Positions 33,903 to 43,697 of a stretch of 53,994 nucleotides of DNA are shown here, one piece after another. This stretch comes from Occultella aeris. Lineage in GTDB: Bacteria > Actinomycetota > Actinomycetes > Actinomycetales > Beutenbergiaceae. Numbering within the stretch: the stretch's first letter is position 1; each line of letters begins with the position of its first letter. The position numbers and the translations under genes are program-made. The notes below the pieces were generated by a model, which was not told the DNA's origin, did no database searches, and saw nothing but the letters and a program-made list of their open reading frames with translations. The DNA lies in NCBI RefSeq assembly GCF_902703175.1, contig NZ_CACRYJ010000070.1, positions 1 through 53,994 on the forward strand. The letters are read 5' to 3'.

Positions 33903-34933
33903 GCGTCACGCAGACCCGCACGAGCGACCAGGAGGACGTCGGCGTCGCCGACCCGATCCTCACCCTCGACCACGTCTCCAAGCATTACGAGGTCCGCAGC
34001 AGTTCGAACCCCTTCGTGCGACCGGACCTCCTGCGCGCCGTCGACGACGTCTCGCTCACCATCGGCCGCGGCGAGACGTTCGGGCTGGTGGGGGAGTCCG
34101 GGTCCGGGAAGTCGACCCTCGGCCGGGTCGCGGTGCGGCTCAGCACACCGACGTCCGGCAGGGTCGAGTTCGACGGCCTCGACATCTCCCACCTGGGCGG
34201 GACGAACCTGCGGCGGGTCCGGCGGCACATGCAGGTGGTGTTCCAGGACCCGCTCGGCTCCCTGAACCCGCGGATGGACGTCGGGGACATCATCGGTGAG
34301 CCGCTGCGGGTCTTCGACAAGGTGCGCGGGTCCGAGCTCGACGACCGGGTGGCCGACCTGATGCGCGCCGTCGGGCTGGACCCGTCCCGGGCCGGCGCAC
34401 GTCCGCGCGCCCTCTCCGGCGGACAGCGCCAGCGCGTCGGGATCGCCCGGGCGATCTCGCTCAACCCCAAGCTGATCCTTGCGGACGAGGCGGTCTCCGC
34501 GCTCGACGTGTCGGTGCAGGCCCAGATCAGCAACCTGCTCGTGGACCTGCGCGAGCGCCTCGGCCTGACGTACCTGTTCATCGCCCATGGACTGCCGATC
34601 GTGCGCCAGGTCTGCCAACGTGTCGGCGTGATGTACTTGGGCAGAATGATGGAGTACGGCACGATCGATGACGTGTTCGAGAACCCGCAGCACCCCTACA
34701 CCCGCGCACTGATGGCGGCCTCCCCGATCCCGGACCCCACCGTCCGGCGCGAGCGGATCGTGCTGCACGGTGAACCGCCGAGCCCGTTGGACCTGCCGAG
34801 CGGCTGTCGGTTCCGGACCCGGTGCCCGATGGCACAGGATGTGTGCGCCGACGTGGCCCCGCCGCTGGTGCAGCTCGGCAACGGTCATGCCGCCGAGTGC
34901 CACTTCGCCGGTCAGCTCGAGGCGGCCGCCTGA
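33899..34933 (+). CDS. ABC transporter ATPase, DppF type
   Basis: A 344-residue second ATPase of the importer. Walker A is GESGSGKST and the signature LSGGQRQR. Walker B reads [12 protein letters not shown], where most family members have DEPVSALD, and the H-loop is IAHGLP instead of SHDL; the catalytic Glu and His are kept, so activity is expected. The C-terminal extension has the same Cys pattern as its partner (CRFRTRCP). The start ATG overlaps the previous stop (ATGA), and the open frame that runs upstream to 33365 is inside the preceding gene. Confidence 0.93.
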   Translation: MSVTQTRTSDQEDVGVADPILTLDHVSKHYEVRSSSNPFVRPDLLRAVDDVSLTIGRGETFGLVGESGSGKSTLGRVAVRLSTPTSGRVEFDGLDISHLGGTNLRRVRRHMQVVFQDPLGSLNPRMDVGDIIGEPLRVFDKVRGSELDDRVADLMRAVGLDPSRAGARPRALSGGQRQRVGIARAISLNPKLILADEAVSALDVSVQAQISNLLVDLRERLGLTYLFIAHGLPIVRQVCQRVGVMYLGRMMEYGTIDDVFENPQHPYTRALMAASPIPDPTVRRERIVLHGEPPSPLDLPSGCRFRTRCPMAQDVCADVAPPLVQLGNGHAAECHFAGQLEAAA

Positions 34934-36318
34934 TGGCGCGGATCGATGGGCGGAGCATCGGGGTCCTGATCGTCTCCAACCTGCTCGGTGGCGTGGGCGT
35001 GGCCTCTGGGGTGGCCGTCGGCGGGCTGCTCGCGGAGCGGCTCGGCGGCACGTCGGTAGCGGGGCTGGCCCAGGCCGCGAGCGTGCTCGGTGCCGCCGTC
35101 GCCGCGGTGCCGCTCGCGGCGATGGCCACGAGGCGCGGCCGGCGCTGGGCCCTCTCGCTCGGCTACGCGTTCGCCGTCGTCGGGGCGCTGCTGATCATCG
35201 CCTCCGCCGTGCTCTCCCAGCTGATCATCATGCTGGTGGGCCTCGGCCTGTTCGGTGTGGCGCAGGCCGTGAACCTGCAGTCCCGATACGCCGCCGCGGA
35301 CAACGCCCCGCTCGCGAGCCGGGCCCGGACGATGTCGATCGTGATCTGGGCGACCACGGTCGGATCCGTGGCGGGCCCCAATCTGACGGCCGTGGGGGAC
35401 CGGCTCGGGCTCTCGCTCGGGCTGCCCGGGCTCGTCGGCGCCTACCTGTTCTCGGTGGTCTCGTTCGCGTCCGCTGCGACGGTGCTCGCGCTCTTCTTCC
35501 GGCCGGTGGCGGCCCCGGCCGCGCCGGGCCAGACAGCGGCTCCCGCCGCGCCGGGCCCGACGGCGGCCGTCGGCTCCGCGGTGACGGCTCGCCCGGTCGG
35601 GGCGATCGCCGCGCTGCGCTGGGCCGGACGCCACCCGGTCGCGCGGTTCGCGGTGGTGCTGACCGCGTGCGCGCACTCGGTGATGGTGATGGTGATGGTG
35701 ATGACCCCGCTGCACATGCAGCACCACGGCATGTCCCTGGAGCTCGTCGGGATCGTGATCAGCCTGCACGTGCTGGGCATGTACGCGCTCAGTCCGGTGT
35801 TCGGGTGGCTGGCCGACCGGTGGGGCGCCGTGCACACCGCCATCGGCGGCATGGTCATCCTCGTCGTGGCAGTGGCACTCGGGTTCCTTGCTGCCGCGCT
35901 GGCCGCCGGTGGCTCCGAGCACGCAGAGCACGGCGGGGACGGCGGCGGCAGCACCCTCACCGCTGTCGCGCTGACCATTCTCGGGATCGGCTGGTCCGCC
36001 TGCATCATCTCGGCGTCGTCGTTGTTGGCCGGCGTCTCCTCCGACGAGGTGCGGATCCCGCTCCAGGGCGCCACCGACGCCGGGATGAACTACGCCGGCG
36101 CCCTCGCCGCCGCCCTCGCCGGACCGATCCTCGCGTTCGGGGACTTCCGGGGCGTGAACGTCGCCGCGGTGATCATCCTGGTTCCGGCCTTCGCACTGGT
36201 GCTGCCGGCGCTGCGCCGGCACGTTGCCGGCGACGCCCCCGACCCAGGCGCGGACGAGGCACCGCCGTCGGGTAGTGCGAGTGCCCCGCTCGCCGACAGC
36301 GCCCGCCCGCGACCCTGA
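34933..36318 (+). CDS. MFS transporter at the end of the peptide ABC operon
   Basis: A 461-residue membrane protein with about 12 helices and the MFS loop motif after helix 2 ([10 protein letters not shown]). Helix 7 contains four MV dipeptides from a hexanucleotide repeat (35680-35703). A Gly/His/Glu-rich loop ([13 protein letters not shown]) separates helices 9 and 10, and the C-terminus is Pro/Ala-rich. Its ATG overlaps the stop of the second ATPase (TGATG), so it is translated with the importer. It may export a breakdown product or be an alternative carrier; direction is not evident from sequence. Confidence 0.88.
   Translation: MARIDGRSIGVLIVSNLLGGVGVASGVAVGGLLAERLGGTSVAGLAQAASVLGAAVAAVPLAAMATRRGRRWALSLGYAFAVVGALLIIASAVLSQLIIMLVGLGLFGVAQAVNLQSRYAAADNAPLASRARTMSIVIWATTVGSVAGPNLTAVGDRLGLSLGLPGLVGAYLFSVVSFASAATVLALFFRPVAAPAAPGQTAAPAAPGPTAAVGSAVTARPVGAIAALRWAGRHPVARFAVVLTACAHSVMVMVMVMTPLHMQHHGMSLELVGIVISLHVLGMYALSPVFGWLADRWGAVHTAIGGMVILVVAVALGFLAAALAAGGSEHAEHGGDGGGSTLTAVALTILGIGWSACIISASSLLAGVSSDEVRIPLQGATDAGMNYAGALAAALAGPILAFGDFRGVNVAAVIILVPAFALVLPALRRHVAGDAPDPGADEAPPSGSASAPLADSARPRP
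35680..35703. repeat. GTGATG x4 tandem repeat within the MFS gene
   Basis: Four perfect copies of the hexamer GTGATG encode alternating Val-Met in a membrane helix. The unit length keeps the frame, so copy changes would only alter helix length. Confidence 0.9.
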
Positions 36319-36323
36319 CCGGC

Positions 36324-36343
36324 GAGGGCTGGTCGTGGCCCTC
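36324..36343. terminator. hairpin between convergent MFS and DUF4127 genes
   Basis: GAGGGC (36324-36329), an 8-base loop and GCCCTC (36338-36343) lie in the 33 bp gap between convergent genes, a natural place for a shared terminator. There is no T-run. Confidence 0.4.
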
Positions 36344-36351
36344 CCGCTACC

Positions 36352-38772
36352 TCATTCGCAGGCGCCGACGGCGCGGCAGGTCGCTTCGAGCTCGTACAGG
36401 CGCACCTGTCCGTCCCGGCTGCCGGTGACCTCGAGGCGCAGGGCCGTGGCCACGACGGTCTCGAAGTCGTGCACGGGAGTGACGTCCGTGTTGGCCGTGG
36501 CGGACGCGACCTCGACCCAGGTGCCGTCCACCAAGGCCGAGATCGTGTAGTCGGACAGCAGGTACCCGGCGTACTGGTACAGGCTGACCGTGTCGACCGG
36601 CTCCGGACCGGCGAACGTCACCTCGAGCCACTGCGGCAGGCCGGCCGGCGAGATCCAGCGGCTCGCGGTACTCGCGGTGTTGCCGTCGATCGCTCGGTCC
36701 GCGGCGTACTGGTTCCACTGCCCGGAGGCCTGCGCGCTCGCGCCCGAGGAGGCGAGGGCGACATTGCGCCAGGCGGCGCCGACGGCCGTGGTCGCCGAGG
36801 CGGCCGAGGAGTTACGCGGGGTGAGGAGCACCTCGACCACGGCGGACGAGTCCGGGGCGAGCTCCGCCGTCGTCACCGGCACCGGTACCTCGAGGACCTG
36901 GAACGGCTGCAGCACCACCCGGGTCGGCCCGGGCACGGTCCAGCCGTCCGGTGCGCTCACGCTGACCGTGGCGAACACCTGGCGCACGGTGTCGTTGCGC
37001 AGCACCGCGGTCAGCTCGAGCGGGACACCAGCACCCGGCAGCACCGAGACGTGTGCCGGCAGCAGGGCCAGGTTGACCGGCTGGACCGGTGGGGCGTCGG
37101 TCAGCGCCACCTCGGGGAACACGTCGAGCTCCTGGTAGCGGGGCCAGCCGAGCCGCAGCTCCAGCGACGTCAGCTCGGACACGGTCACGGTGTGCTCCCG
37201 GCGACCGTCGCTGCCGATCCGGATCGGCACGCCGGCGAACTCCTCGGCGAAGAACGCCTGGGCCAGGGGGTCTGTGCGCTCCACGGCGAGCGTGTTCGCC
37301 TCGTCGAAGACCACTGTCATGTACTGCGGGTCGTCCCCGTGGCTCACCGCGTACTGGCGCACCGAGTCCCGCACGTTGTTGCGGTACAGGCCGGTGTGGA
37401 TCTGCTCCTCGAGCAACAGGCGCAGGTGGGCGTTCGCGGCGTCGGTGAGCACCTGCTGCCGCTGGCGCGGCACGAGGGCGTCCCGTGGACCGGCACCGGC
37501 GGCGAGGGTTCCGCCGGCCTGCAGCAGGGCGGCCCGGACCACGGACTGGGATAGGGCGATCCCCACGTTCCAGCCGGACCAGCCGCCGAGTTCGGCGACG
37601 TCGAGACGGGGGGTCAGCAACGAGTACAACTCGGGGTCGACGACCCCGGCGACCGCGTCGTCACCGACCGCGACGAGCCGTCCACGGGCCACCTCGGCGG
37701 CGATCCGGTCCACGAACGGGTCGAGGAAGCCCGGCCCGGAAGTGTTCGCCATCAGCAGGACGTCCGCGTCAGGGGCGTCGGTGCGGTGCGCCCCGAGCGT
37801 GGCGATGTACTCGTCCACGAGATCGCCGTACGGGATGTCCTGGTACGGGGCGGTCCACTCGGTGCCGGGCGTGCGGGACCACTCGACGGCCACGGACGGG
37901 TCCACGCCGAGGCGCTCGACCACGAGCTTCGCCGTGAGCAGTGCGCCGAGCACGTCCGCGCCGGGGTAGATCTTGACGCGGTCGCCGACGCCGAGCTCGG
38001 CGATCAGGGCGGCGAGCTGTTCCTTCTCCGCGCGGTGCGGACCGAACGCGCTCGCGTCGTCCTGCCCGAGGACCAGGAAGTCGATCGTGCCGGCCGCGGC
38101 AGCCTGGATCATCTCCCGGTTGATCTCGTGGTTTCGGGCCCGGGCGCACAGGTAGTCGGCCCGGATGTCTTCGGGGATCGACGCGGCCACCTCCTCGTAC
38201 TCCGCGCGCAGCTCCTCCATGCCGAGGGTCTCGACCTGGTCCATCAGCTCGGCCCACCGGCGGACCGGGCCGGAGTACATGCCGGGATAGCCACTCGTGG
38301 GCTCGATCGTGAGCCGCTGGATCACGTCGAAGGCGTAGATCGCCTGGTCCGGGTCCTCGTCCTTGACCTCCTCGAGCACACCGAGCCGGTCCTGCGCCGT
38401 GGCGAGGTCCGTGGCGCAGGTCCGGGAGGCGACCAGCCCGCCGTAGGCGAGCATCGGCAGGGCGACCACGGAGGCGTCCGCCGAGCCGGCGTTCTCGCGC
38501 CACCACTGCCCGACGGCGTCCGGGTCCCCGTGGGTGAGGAACTCACCCAGGTCCTCGGTGGGCGGGGCGATCGCGGTGTGGCCACCCGCCGCGGCGATCT
38601 CCAGCGGGGTGACGGCGGGGAAGGGCCTGTCATCCAGCGGCACCAGGGCGATCTCGCCGAGGGAGACGGGCGCGCCCGCCGGTCCCGGTGGTGCCGCCTG
38701 CGCGGCGGGTGCCGCGACGAACGACGTGGCGACGAGGGCGGCGGCCCCGAGGAGAGCGGTGAGCGAGCGCAT
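36352..38772 (-). CDS. secreted DUF4127 protein with discoidin-type (F5/8C) domain
   Basis: An 806-residue exported protein. A Sec signal peptide (about 1-27, ending AQA-AP) is followed by a DUF4127 domain (about 37-520) starting IALVPLDDRPFPAVTPLEIAAAGG, with LGQDDASAFGPHRAEK and LLMANTSGPG. A beta-sandwich NEW3-like region (about 560-655, RNDTVRQVFATVSVS) and a C-terminal F5/8 type C domain (about 665-795, ADRAIDGNTASTASRW and LEVTGS) follow. The last domain usually binds carbohydrates. DUF4127 has no settled function. The ATG at 38772 has AGAAGG upstream. It is the last gene of a sugar ABC operon, so it may trim or bind the glycan that feeds the importer. Confidence 0.87.
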   Translation of the reverse strand: MRSLTALLGAAALVATSFVAAPAAQAAPPGPAGAPVSLGEIALVPLDDRPFPAVTPLEIAAAGGHTAIAPPTEDLGEFLTHGDPDAVGQWWRENAGSADASVVALPMLAYGGLVASRTCATDLATAQDRLGVLEEVKDEDPDQAIYAFDVIQRLTIEPTSGYPGMYSGPVRRWAELMDQVETLGMEELRAEYEEVAASIPEDIRADYLCARARNHEINREMIQAAAAGTIDFLVLGQDDASAFGPHRAEKEQLAALIAELGVGDRVKIYPGADVLGALLTAKLVVERLGVDPSVAVEWSRTPGTEWTAPYQDIPYGDLVDEYIATLGAHRTDAPDADVLLMANTSGPGFLDPFVDRIAAEVARGRLVAVGDDAVAGVVDPELYSLLTPRLDVAELGGWSGWNVGIALSQSVVRAALLQAGGTLAAGAGPRDALVPRQRQQVLTDAANAHLRLLLEEQIHTGLYRNNVRDSVRQYAVSHGDDPQYMTVVFDEANTLAVERTDPLAQAFFAEEFAGVPIRIGSDGRREHTVTVSELTSLELRLGWPRYQELDVFPEVALTDAPPVQPVNLALLPAHVSVLPGAGVPLELTAVLRNDTVRQVFATVSVSAPDGWTVPGPTRVVLQPFQVLEVPVPVTTAELAPDSSAVVEVLLTPRNSSAASATTAVGAAWRNVALASSGASAQASGQWNQYAADRAIDGNTASTASRWISPAGLPQWLEVTFAGPEPVDTVSLYQYAGYLLSDYTISALVDGTWVEVASATANTDVTPVHDFETVVATALRLEVTGSRDGQVRLYELEATCRAVGACE

Positions 38773-38821
38773 CTGAACCTTCTTTGGTCGTGTGCATCGC
38801 CGGGCATTGGCGCCCGGCCGG

Positions 38822-39766
38822 TCAGCCCTTCAGGCCGGAGTTGGCCAGCCCTTCGATGAACTGTCGCTGAGCGGCGATGAACACGATCAGCACGGGGATC
38901 ACGGTCAGGGTGGTGGCCGCGAGCTGGACGTTCCAGATCGGACCGCCGTAGGCGTCCACGTACTGCGTGAGTGCCTGCGGGAGGGTGAAGTTGGATTTCG
39001 TGGACAGGTAGACGAGCGGCTCGAGGTACAGGTTCCAGGACTTCAGGAACGTGAAGATCGCGACCGCCGCGAGGGCCGAGCGGGACAGCGGCAGCGCGAT
39101 CCGGGCGAAGATGCCGAGCCGGCTCAGGCCGTCCATCCGGCCGGCCTCCTCGAGCTCGCCCGGGAGGGTGACGAAGAACTGGCGCATGATGAACGTGGCC
39201 AGCACGCTGGGGGCCCCGAGGATCGGGATCACGATCAGCGGCCAGTGGGTGTCGATCAGCCCGGCCGAGTTGACCATCCGGAACAGCGGCACGATCGTGA
39301 CCTCGGACGGAACCAGCAGCCCGACCAGCACCAGCACGAACAGGGCGTTGGAGCCGCGGAACCGGATCCGCGCGAATGCGTACCCGGCGAAGGCCGCCAC
39401 GGCCATCGTGCCGACGGTGACCAGCACCGCGATGTACAGGCTGTTCATGTACTGCTGGGCGAACGGCTGCAGCTCGAAGACCTGACGGTAGGACTCGATC
39501 GATGGTGACTCTGGCCAGAGGCTGGGCGGCAGGCTCAGGATCTCGCTCGTGGTCTTCATGCTCGACGTGACCATCCACCAGATCGGGAACACGAACGGCA
39601 CCGCGACGACGACCATCAGGAACACCAGCGCCGCCCGTCCGAGCTGCTGGCTGCCGAACGCGCGCCGCGTGCGGCGCGCCGGCGACGAGCCGGGAGTGTC
39701 GGCGACGGACGCGGCCGAGGCGGGCGCCGCCGTCGGGCGCTCGGGCGTCAGTTGATCAGGACTCAT
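38822..39766 (-). CDS. sugar ABC transporter permease, MalG type
   Basis: A 314-residue permease of the carbohydrate uptake CUT1 family. A 40-residue Pro/Ala-rich cytoplasmic start precedes six helices. The EAA loop reads ELEEAGRMDGLSRLGIFARIALPL, and the C-terminus QRQFIEGLANSGLKG is the classic MalG-type end. The ATG at 39766 lies inside the end of the upstream MalF-type gene (11 bp overlap). Confidence 0.94.
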   Translation of the reverse strand: MSPDQLTPERPTAAPASAASVADTPGSSPARRTRRAFGSQQLGRAALVFLMVVVAVPFVFPIWWMVTSSMKTTSEILSLPPSLWPESPSIESYRQVFELQPFAQQYMNSLYIAVLVTVGTMAVAAFAGYAFARIRFRGSNALFVLVLVGLLVPSEVTIVPLFRMVNSAGLIDTHWPLIVIPILGAPSVLATFIMRQFFVTLPGELEEAGRMDGLSRLGIFARIALPLSRSALAAVAIFTFLKSWNLYLEPLVYLSTKSNFTLPQALTQYVDAYGGPIWNVQLAATTLTVIPVLIVFIAAQRQFIEGLANSGLKG

Positions 39767-40682
39767 GGAACACCCACCGCTTCCGGGTCTGCCACTGGAG
39801 CAGGGTCAGGGCCAGCACGATCACGAACAGCAGCACGGAGATGGCACTGGCGTACCCGAACTGGTTGAACTCGAAGGCCTGCCGGTACAGGTAGAACACC
39901 AGGACGGTCGTCGAGGTGCCGGGGCCGCCGTCGGTGAGGACGTCGATGAGGGCGAACGTCTCGAGTGAGCCGACCACGGTGAGGATCGCGACGAGCAGCA
40001 TGGTCGGGCTGATCATCGGCAGGGTGATCGAGAAGAACCTGCGCCACGCACCGGCGCCGTCGAGACGGGCGGCCTCCTGGATCTCCTCGGGGACGGACTG
40101 CAGGGCGGACAGGAACAGCACCATGTTCAGGCCGACGTTCTTGAAGACCTGCACCACGATGACCGAGATCATGGCCGTGACGTTGTTGCGCAGCCAGTTC
40201 GGGCCGGTGATGCCGAACTCCGCCAGGAACCCGTTGATGCCGTTGTCCGCCTGCAGCAGGAACCCCCAGACGATCGTCCACGCCACCAGCGAGACGACGA
40301 CCGGCGTGAAGAACAGGACCCGGAACAGCGTGGTGCCGGGCAGGTGCTGATTGAGCAGGACCGCGAGGAACAGCGAGAGCGTGATGTTCAGGACCACGAC
40401 GCCGAGCGAGAACCACAGGCTCGCGAGCAATGAGTCGTGCAGGGCGCCGTCGGTGAGCATGTCCTGGTAGTTCTGCGGGCCGACGAACGTGAACGTGTTC
40501 GCCAGCACGTTCCACTCGTGCAGGGAGTACCAGATGACCGCGCCGAGGGGCACGATCACGAACGCGATCGCGCCGATGACGGCGGGCGCCACGAAGGCGT
40601 ATCCGGTGGCGGCATCACGCCGCCGCCAGGCGGACCGGCGCTGGGGCCGGGCCGCCCGACCAGTGGTGGTGATCGAGGTCAT
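39756..40682 (-). CDS. sugar ABC transporter permease, MalF/UgpA type
   Basis: A 308-residue CUT1 permease starting at the ATG at 40682 with AGGAGCGAG upstream. After a basic N-terminus come six helices beginning GYAFVAPAVIGAIAFVIVPL. The EAA loop is VPEEIQEAARLDGAGAWRRF, and DGGPGTSTTVLVFYLYRQAF is characteristic of the family. It sits between the substrate-binding lipoprotein and the MalG-type permease. No ATPase is encoded in this operon, as is common in actinobacteria where one MsiK-like ATPase serves several CUT1 importers. Confidence 0.94.
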   Translation of the reverse strand: MTSITTTGRAARPQRRSAWRRRDAATGYAFVAPAVIGAIAFVIVPLGAVIWYSLHEWNVLANTFTFVGPQNYQDMLTDGALHDSLLASLWFSLGVVVLNITLSLFLAVLLNQHLPGTTLFRVLFFTPVVVSLVAWTIVWGFLLQADNGINGFLAEFGITGPNWLRNNVTAMISVIVVQVFKNVGLNMVLFLSALQSVPEEIQEAARLDGAGAWRRFFSITLPMISPTMLLVAILTVVGSLETFALIDVLTDGGPGTSTTVLVFYLYRQAFEFNQFGYASAISVLLFVIVLALTLLQWQTRKRWVFHES

Positions 40683-40707
40683 CTCGCTCCTGTGTTCCGG
40701 TCCCGCC

Positions 40708-42006
40708 TCAGCCCTCGAGCAGGGGCTGGATCGCCTCGCACACGTCAGCCGCAACCGCGGCGACATCCGCGTCCGCGCTCCACATGGCATCCAGCGCGCC
40801 GCGCGCGGTGGTGTCCACCTGGGCGAAGTTCGCATGCGAGGGCTTCGTGGTGGCGCCGCTGATCGAGTCCACGACGATGTCGAGCTGGGCCTCGCTGAAC
40901 AGCGGGTTGCCGGCCGCGAGGGTCTGCGGGTTCAACAGCGACTCGCGTGGCGGCGGGAAGTACAGGGACAGCGACGCGGAGTTCTCCGGGTTCGTGAAGA
41001 ACGCCAGGAAGTTCGCCGCCGCCTGCGTGTTCGGGCCTGCGGCCAGCACCCCCACGCCCGCCTGTCCGACGATGTTCTCCTGCTGGGTGGGTCCGGCCGG
41101 CAGCGGGACGATGTCCCAGTTGAAGGAGCCGTCGAGGGAGGACGCTCGCGAGATCTGCGTGATCGTCATCGTCGTGTCACCGGCGAAGAAGTCCGCGCTC
41201 GTGCCCGGGCCCGGGATGGCGTTCTTGGCGAACACCGCATCCTGGTACCACTCGAGCGCCGCGACCATCTCGGGGGAGTCGAACTCGCAGGTGGTGCCGT
41301 CTGCGCTCCAAGGCTGCGCGTCCCAGCCACCCCAGACGGTGGCGAGGTTGGTCCAGTTCATGTAGTCGAAGTCGCGGACCACGAGTCCGGCGCCGCCGAG
41401 CGCGGCCACGGATGCAGCGGAGACATCGCGGGCTGCGTCGTAGGTCCACCCGTCGGAGGCGACCAGGTCGGCCGGGTTCGGTTGGCTCGCGGCCGCGATC
41501 CGGTCCGTGTTCACGAACATCACGAACGGTGAGTTGGAGAACGGGTAGGCGTACAGGGCGTCACCGTCCTCCCAGAGCTCGAGGGCGCTCTCGCCGACGT
41601 CCTCGAAGTCGTAGCCCTCGGTGCCGGAGAGCGTCTCGCGCACGTCGACGAGCGCTCCGGAGGAGACGAACTCGGGGGCGTTGGACTCGAAGATCCACGC
41701 GAGGTCCGGCGCGTTCCCACCGGCGAGCTGGGTGGTCAGATTGGTGGTGTAGTCCTCGAACGGGATGGTCTCGAACGTGACGGAGGAGACCTCGTCCGGG
41801 TGGTCGGCGATGTAGGCGTCGGCGATCTCCTGGAACAGGGCGAGGTGGTCCTCGGACGCGGTCCAGACCGTCATGCGCAGGTCGACGGGACCGTCGGCGG
41901 GCTCGTCGCCGGCATCGCCATCGGAGCACGCGGCGAGCGCGGTGGTGCCCAGGGCGCCAATGCCCACCATGGACAGGAAGTGACGACGGCGGAGTTGTGG
42001 ATTCAT
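40708..42006 (-). CDS. sugar ABC transporter substrate-binding lipoprotein
   Basis: A 432-residue extracellular solute-binding protein of family 1. The N-terminus RRRHFLSMVG has the twin-arginine pattern RRxFL, and the lipobox is LAAC with Cys27, so export may be by the Tat route followed by lipid anchoring. Typical features follow: NAPDLAWIFESNAPEFVSSG, PFSNSPFVMFVNTDRI and the C-terminal helices. AAGGAG lies 10 bases before the ATG at 42006. The sugar is unknown; an FAD oxidoreductase and a DUF4127 protein in the same operon suggest a modified or polyol-like ligand. Confidence 0.92.
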   Translation of the reverse strand: MNPQLRRRHFLSMVGIGALGTTALAACSDGDAGDEPADGPVDLRMTVWTASEDHLALFQEIADAYIADHPDEVSSVTFETIPFEDYTTNLTTQLAGGNAPDLAWIFESNAPEFVSSGALVDVRETLSGTEGYDFEDVGESALELWEDGDALYAYPFSNSPFVMFVNTDRIAAASQPNPADLVASDGWTYDAARDVSAASVAALGGAGLVVRDFDYMNWTNLATVWGGWDAQPWSADGTTCEFDSPEMVAALEWYQDAVFAKNAIPGPGTSADFFAGDTTMTITQISRASSLDGSFNWDIVPLPAGPTQQENIVGQAGVGVLAAGPNTQAAANFLAFFTNPENSASLSLYFPPPRESLLNPQTLAAGNPLFSEAQLDIVVDSISGATTKPSHANFAQVDTTARGALDAMWSADADVAAVAADVCEAIQPLLEG

Positions 42007-42068
42007 GGATTGCTGCTCCTTGGGGTGGGGGACTTCGTTGTCAGGACTCTCAGGCGCTCTCGGTGGCC

Positions 42069-43697
42069 TCAGTAGGCGTAGACGCCGTCGGGCCAGCTCA
42101 GCTCGAAGCCATCGGTCTCGAGGAGATGCTGGAAGGCCTCGACGGCTTCAGGGTCGGTGTGCATGTCGGCGGGTGTGCGGCCCTGGCGCAGGCAGTGCGC
42201 GGCGAGCATGCCGGCGGCCTCGCCCACGTTCCACTCCACGGGGTGCAGCCGGTAACAGCCGTTCGTGATGTGGGTGACGCCGAGGTTCTTCGCGCCGGCG
42301 AGCAGGTTCCCGCCGCCGCGCGGGATCAGCGCGCCGAGCGGGATCTGGAACGGCGCCGCGGGCACGTCGATGTAGTTGTCACCGCCGGTGGAGGGGTGCA
42401 GGTCGATCCGGTACATGCCGACGCCGACACTGTCGGGGTAGGTGCGGGCCGTGTCCTCTCCGCGGGCGGCGGGGGAGACATCCTGCTCTGTGACCGTGGT
42501 CAGGGCGCGGATGCGGCGGCTCTCCCGGTGGTACGGGGCCATCGCGAGACCGTCCTCGGTGCCCATGACGTCCGGGCGCAGGCGCAGGCCGGGCCAGCCG
42601 GCGCCGCCGTCGGGCCGCGGTGCCTCGGTCTGCATCCAGTACAGCATCGAGAGGCTGAGCTGGCGGGCGTCCTCCAGCCGCGCGGCGGCGACGTCCTCGG
42701 GCACGTCGATGACGGGTGCCTCGAAGTAGTCGATGGACGGCCAGTTCACCAGGGTGAGGTCGCTGTCGAACGTGCCCTTGGCGAACATGTCGGCAGCGAT
42801 GATCCGGCGGAAGGTCCACAGGTTCGTGTCCCCGGGGTTGGCGCTCTGATCGGCGACGACCGCCAGCACGTCGTCACCGGTGTTGGGCTCGAAGTGCCGG
42901 GACGTGATCTCCAGGGTGCGCGGGTGCGGCGCGGTCCAGCTGACCAGCGGTGCGCCCCAGAACTCCGGCTGCACGGCGCGCCACTTCTCGTACTGCGCGG
43001 GCCTGGGGATCGTGTGGTCGGCCCCGGCCTGGTGCTCCACGGCGAAGCAGATGCTCAGCGCCTGGATGTTGTCCGGCTGCGCCTGCTCAGGGGCGCTCGG
43101 CTCGCCGGTCTCGGCCCGGGACTCGAACCCGGTCACGTAGTCGATGCCGGCCAGGGGCAGCAGGTCGCCGAGCTCGGTGGCGTCGATGACGTAGTCCGCA
43201 CTGATACGAAGGTGCGTGCCGCCGTCGACCGGGGCCAGGGTCACCGTGGCGACGACGCCGTCGACGGCGTCCGCGGCGACCGGGCGGTACCCGGTGAACA
43301 GGCGCAACTGCCGGCTGGAGCGGTACGGGGCGAGCATCTCCTCCAGCACCGCCACGGCGACGCGGGGCTCGTGGCACAGCTTGCTGACCCAGCCCGCGCC
43401 GGGGTTGAGATCGCTGCGGGCCGCGGCCTCGTCGGTGAGCGGGTAGGCGCGCCGGTAGTAGTCGCGGATCCCGTCGCGGTATCGGCGGTAGGACCGGGTG
43501 CAGCCGAAGTCCTCGATCCAGGGGTGCTCGTCCAGGGGCACGCCCTGGGAGGTGGACTGTCCGCCGATCCACTCGAACTCCTCGGTGAGGACGACGGTGG
43601 CACCGGACCTTGCCGCGGCGAGGGCGGCGGCGACCCCGCCGAGCCCGCCACCGACGACGAGGACCTGGGTGTGTTCGTCCTGAAAGATGCCGCTCAT
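42069..43697 (-). CDS. FAD-dependent oxidoreductase (FAD_oxidored family)
   Basis: A 542-residue flavoprotein. VLVVGGGLGGVAAALAAARSG (about residues 13-33) is the dinucleotide-binding motif and is followed by EEFEWIGGQSTSQGV; the second FAD contact region reads YVIDATELGDLLPLAG, and the end has NLLAGAKNLGVTHITNGCYR and LHPVEWNVGEAAG. This branch is widespread next to sugar ABC importers in actinobacteria and related soil bacteria but is poorly characterised. The ATG at 43697 overlaps the LacI stop (ATGA), and AAGGAG lies upstream. The frame remains open upstream through the LacI gene, which is coincidence. It probably oxidises the imported sugar or derivative in the cytosol. Confidence 0.88.
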   Translation of the reverse strand: MSGIFQDEHTQVLVVGGGLGGVAAALAAARSGATVVLTEEFEWIGGQSTSQGVPLDEHPWIEDFGCTRSYRRYRDGIRDYYRRAYPLTDEAAARSDLNPGAGWVSKLCHEPRVAVAVLEEMLAPYRSSRQLRLFTGYRPVAADAVDGVVATVTLAPVDGGTHLRISADYVIDATELGDLLPLAGIDYVTGFESRAETGEPSAPEQAQPDNIQALSICFAVEHQAGADHTIPRPAQYEKWRAVQPEFWGAPLVSWTAPHPRTLEITSRHFEPNTGDDVLAVVADQSANPGDTNLWTFRRIIAADMFAKGTFDSDLTLVNWPSIDYFEAPVIDVPEDVAAARLEDARQLSLSMLYWMQTEAPRPDGGAGWPGLRLRPDVMGTEDGLAMAPYHRESRRIRALTTVTEQDVSPAARGEDTARTYPDSVGVGMYRIDLHPSTGGDNYIDVPAAPFQIPLGALIPRGGGNLLAGAKNLGVTHITNGCYRLHPVEWNVGEAAGMLAAHCLRQGRTPADMHTDPEAVEAFQHLLETDGFELSWPDGVYAY

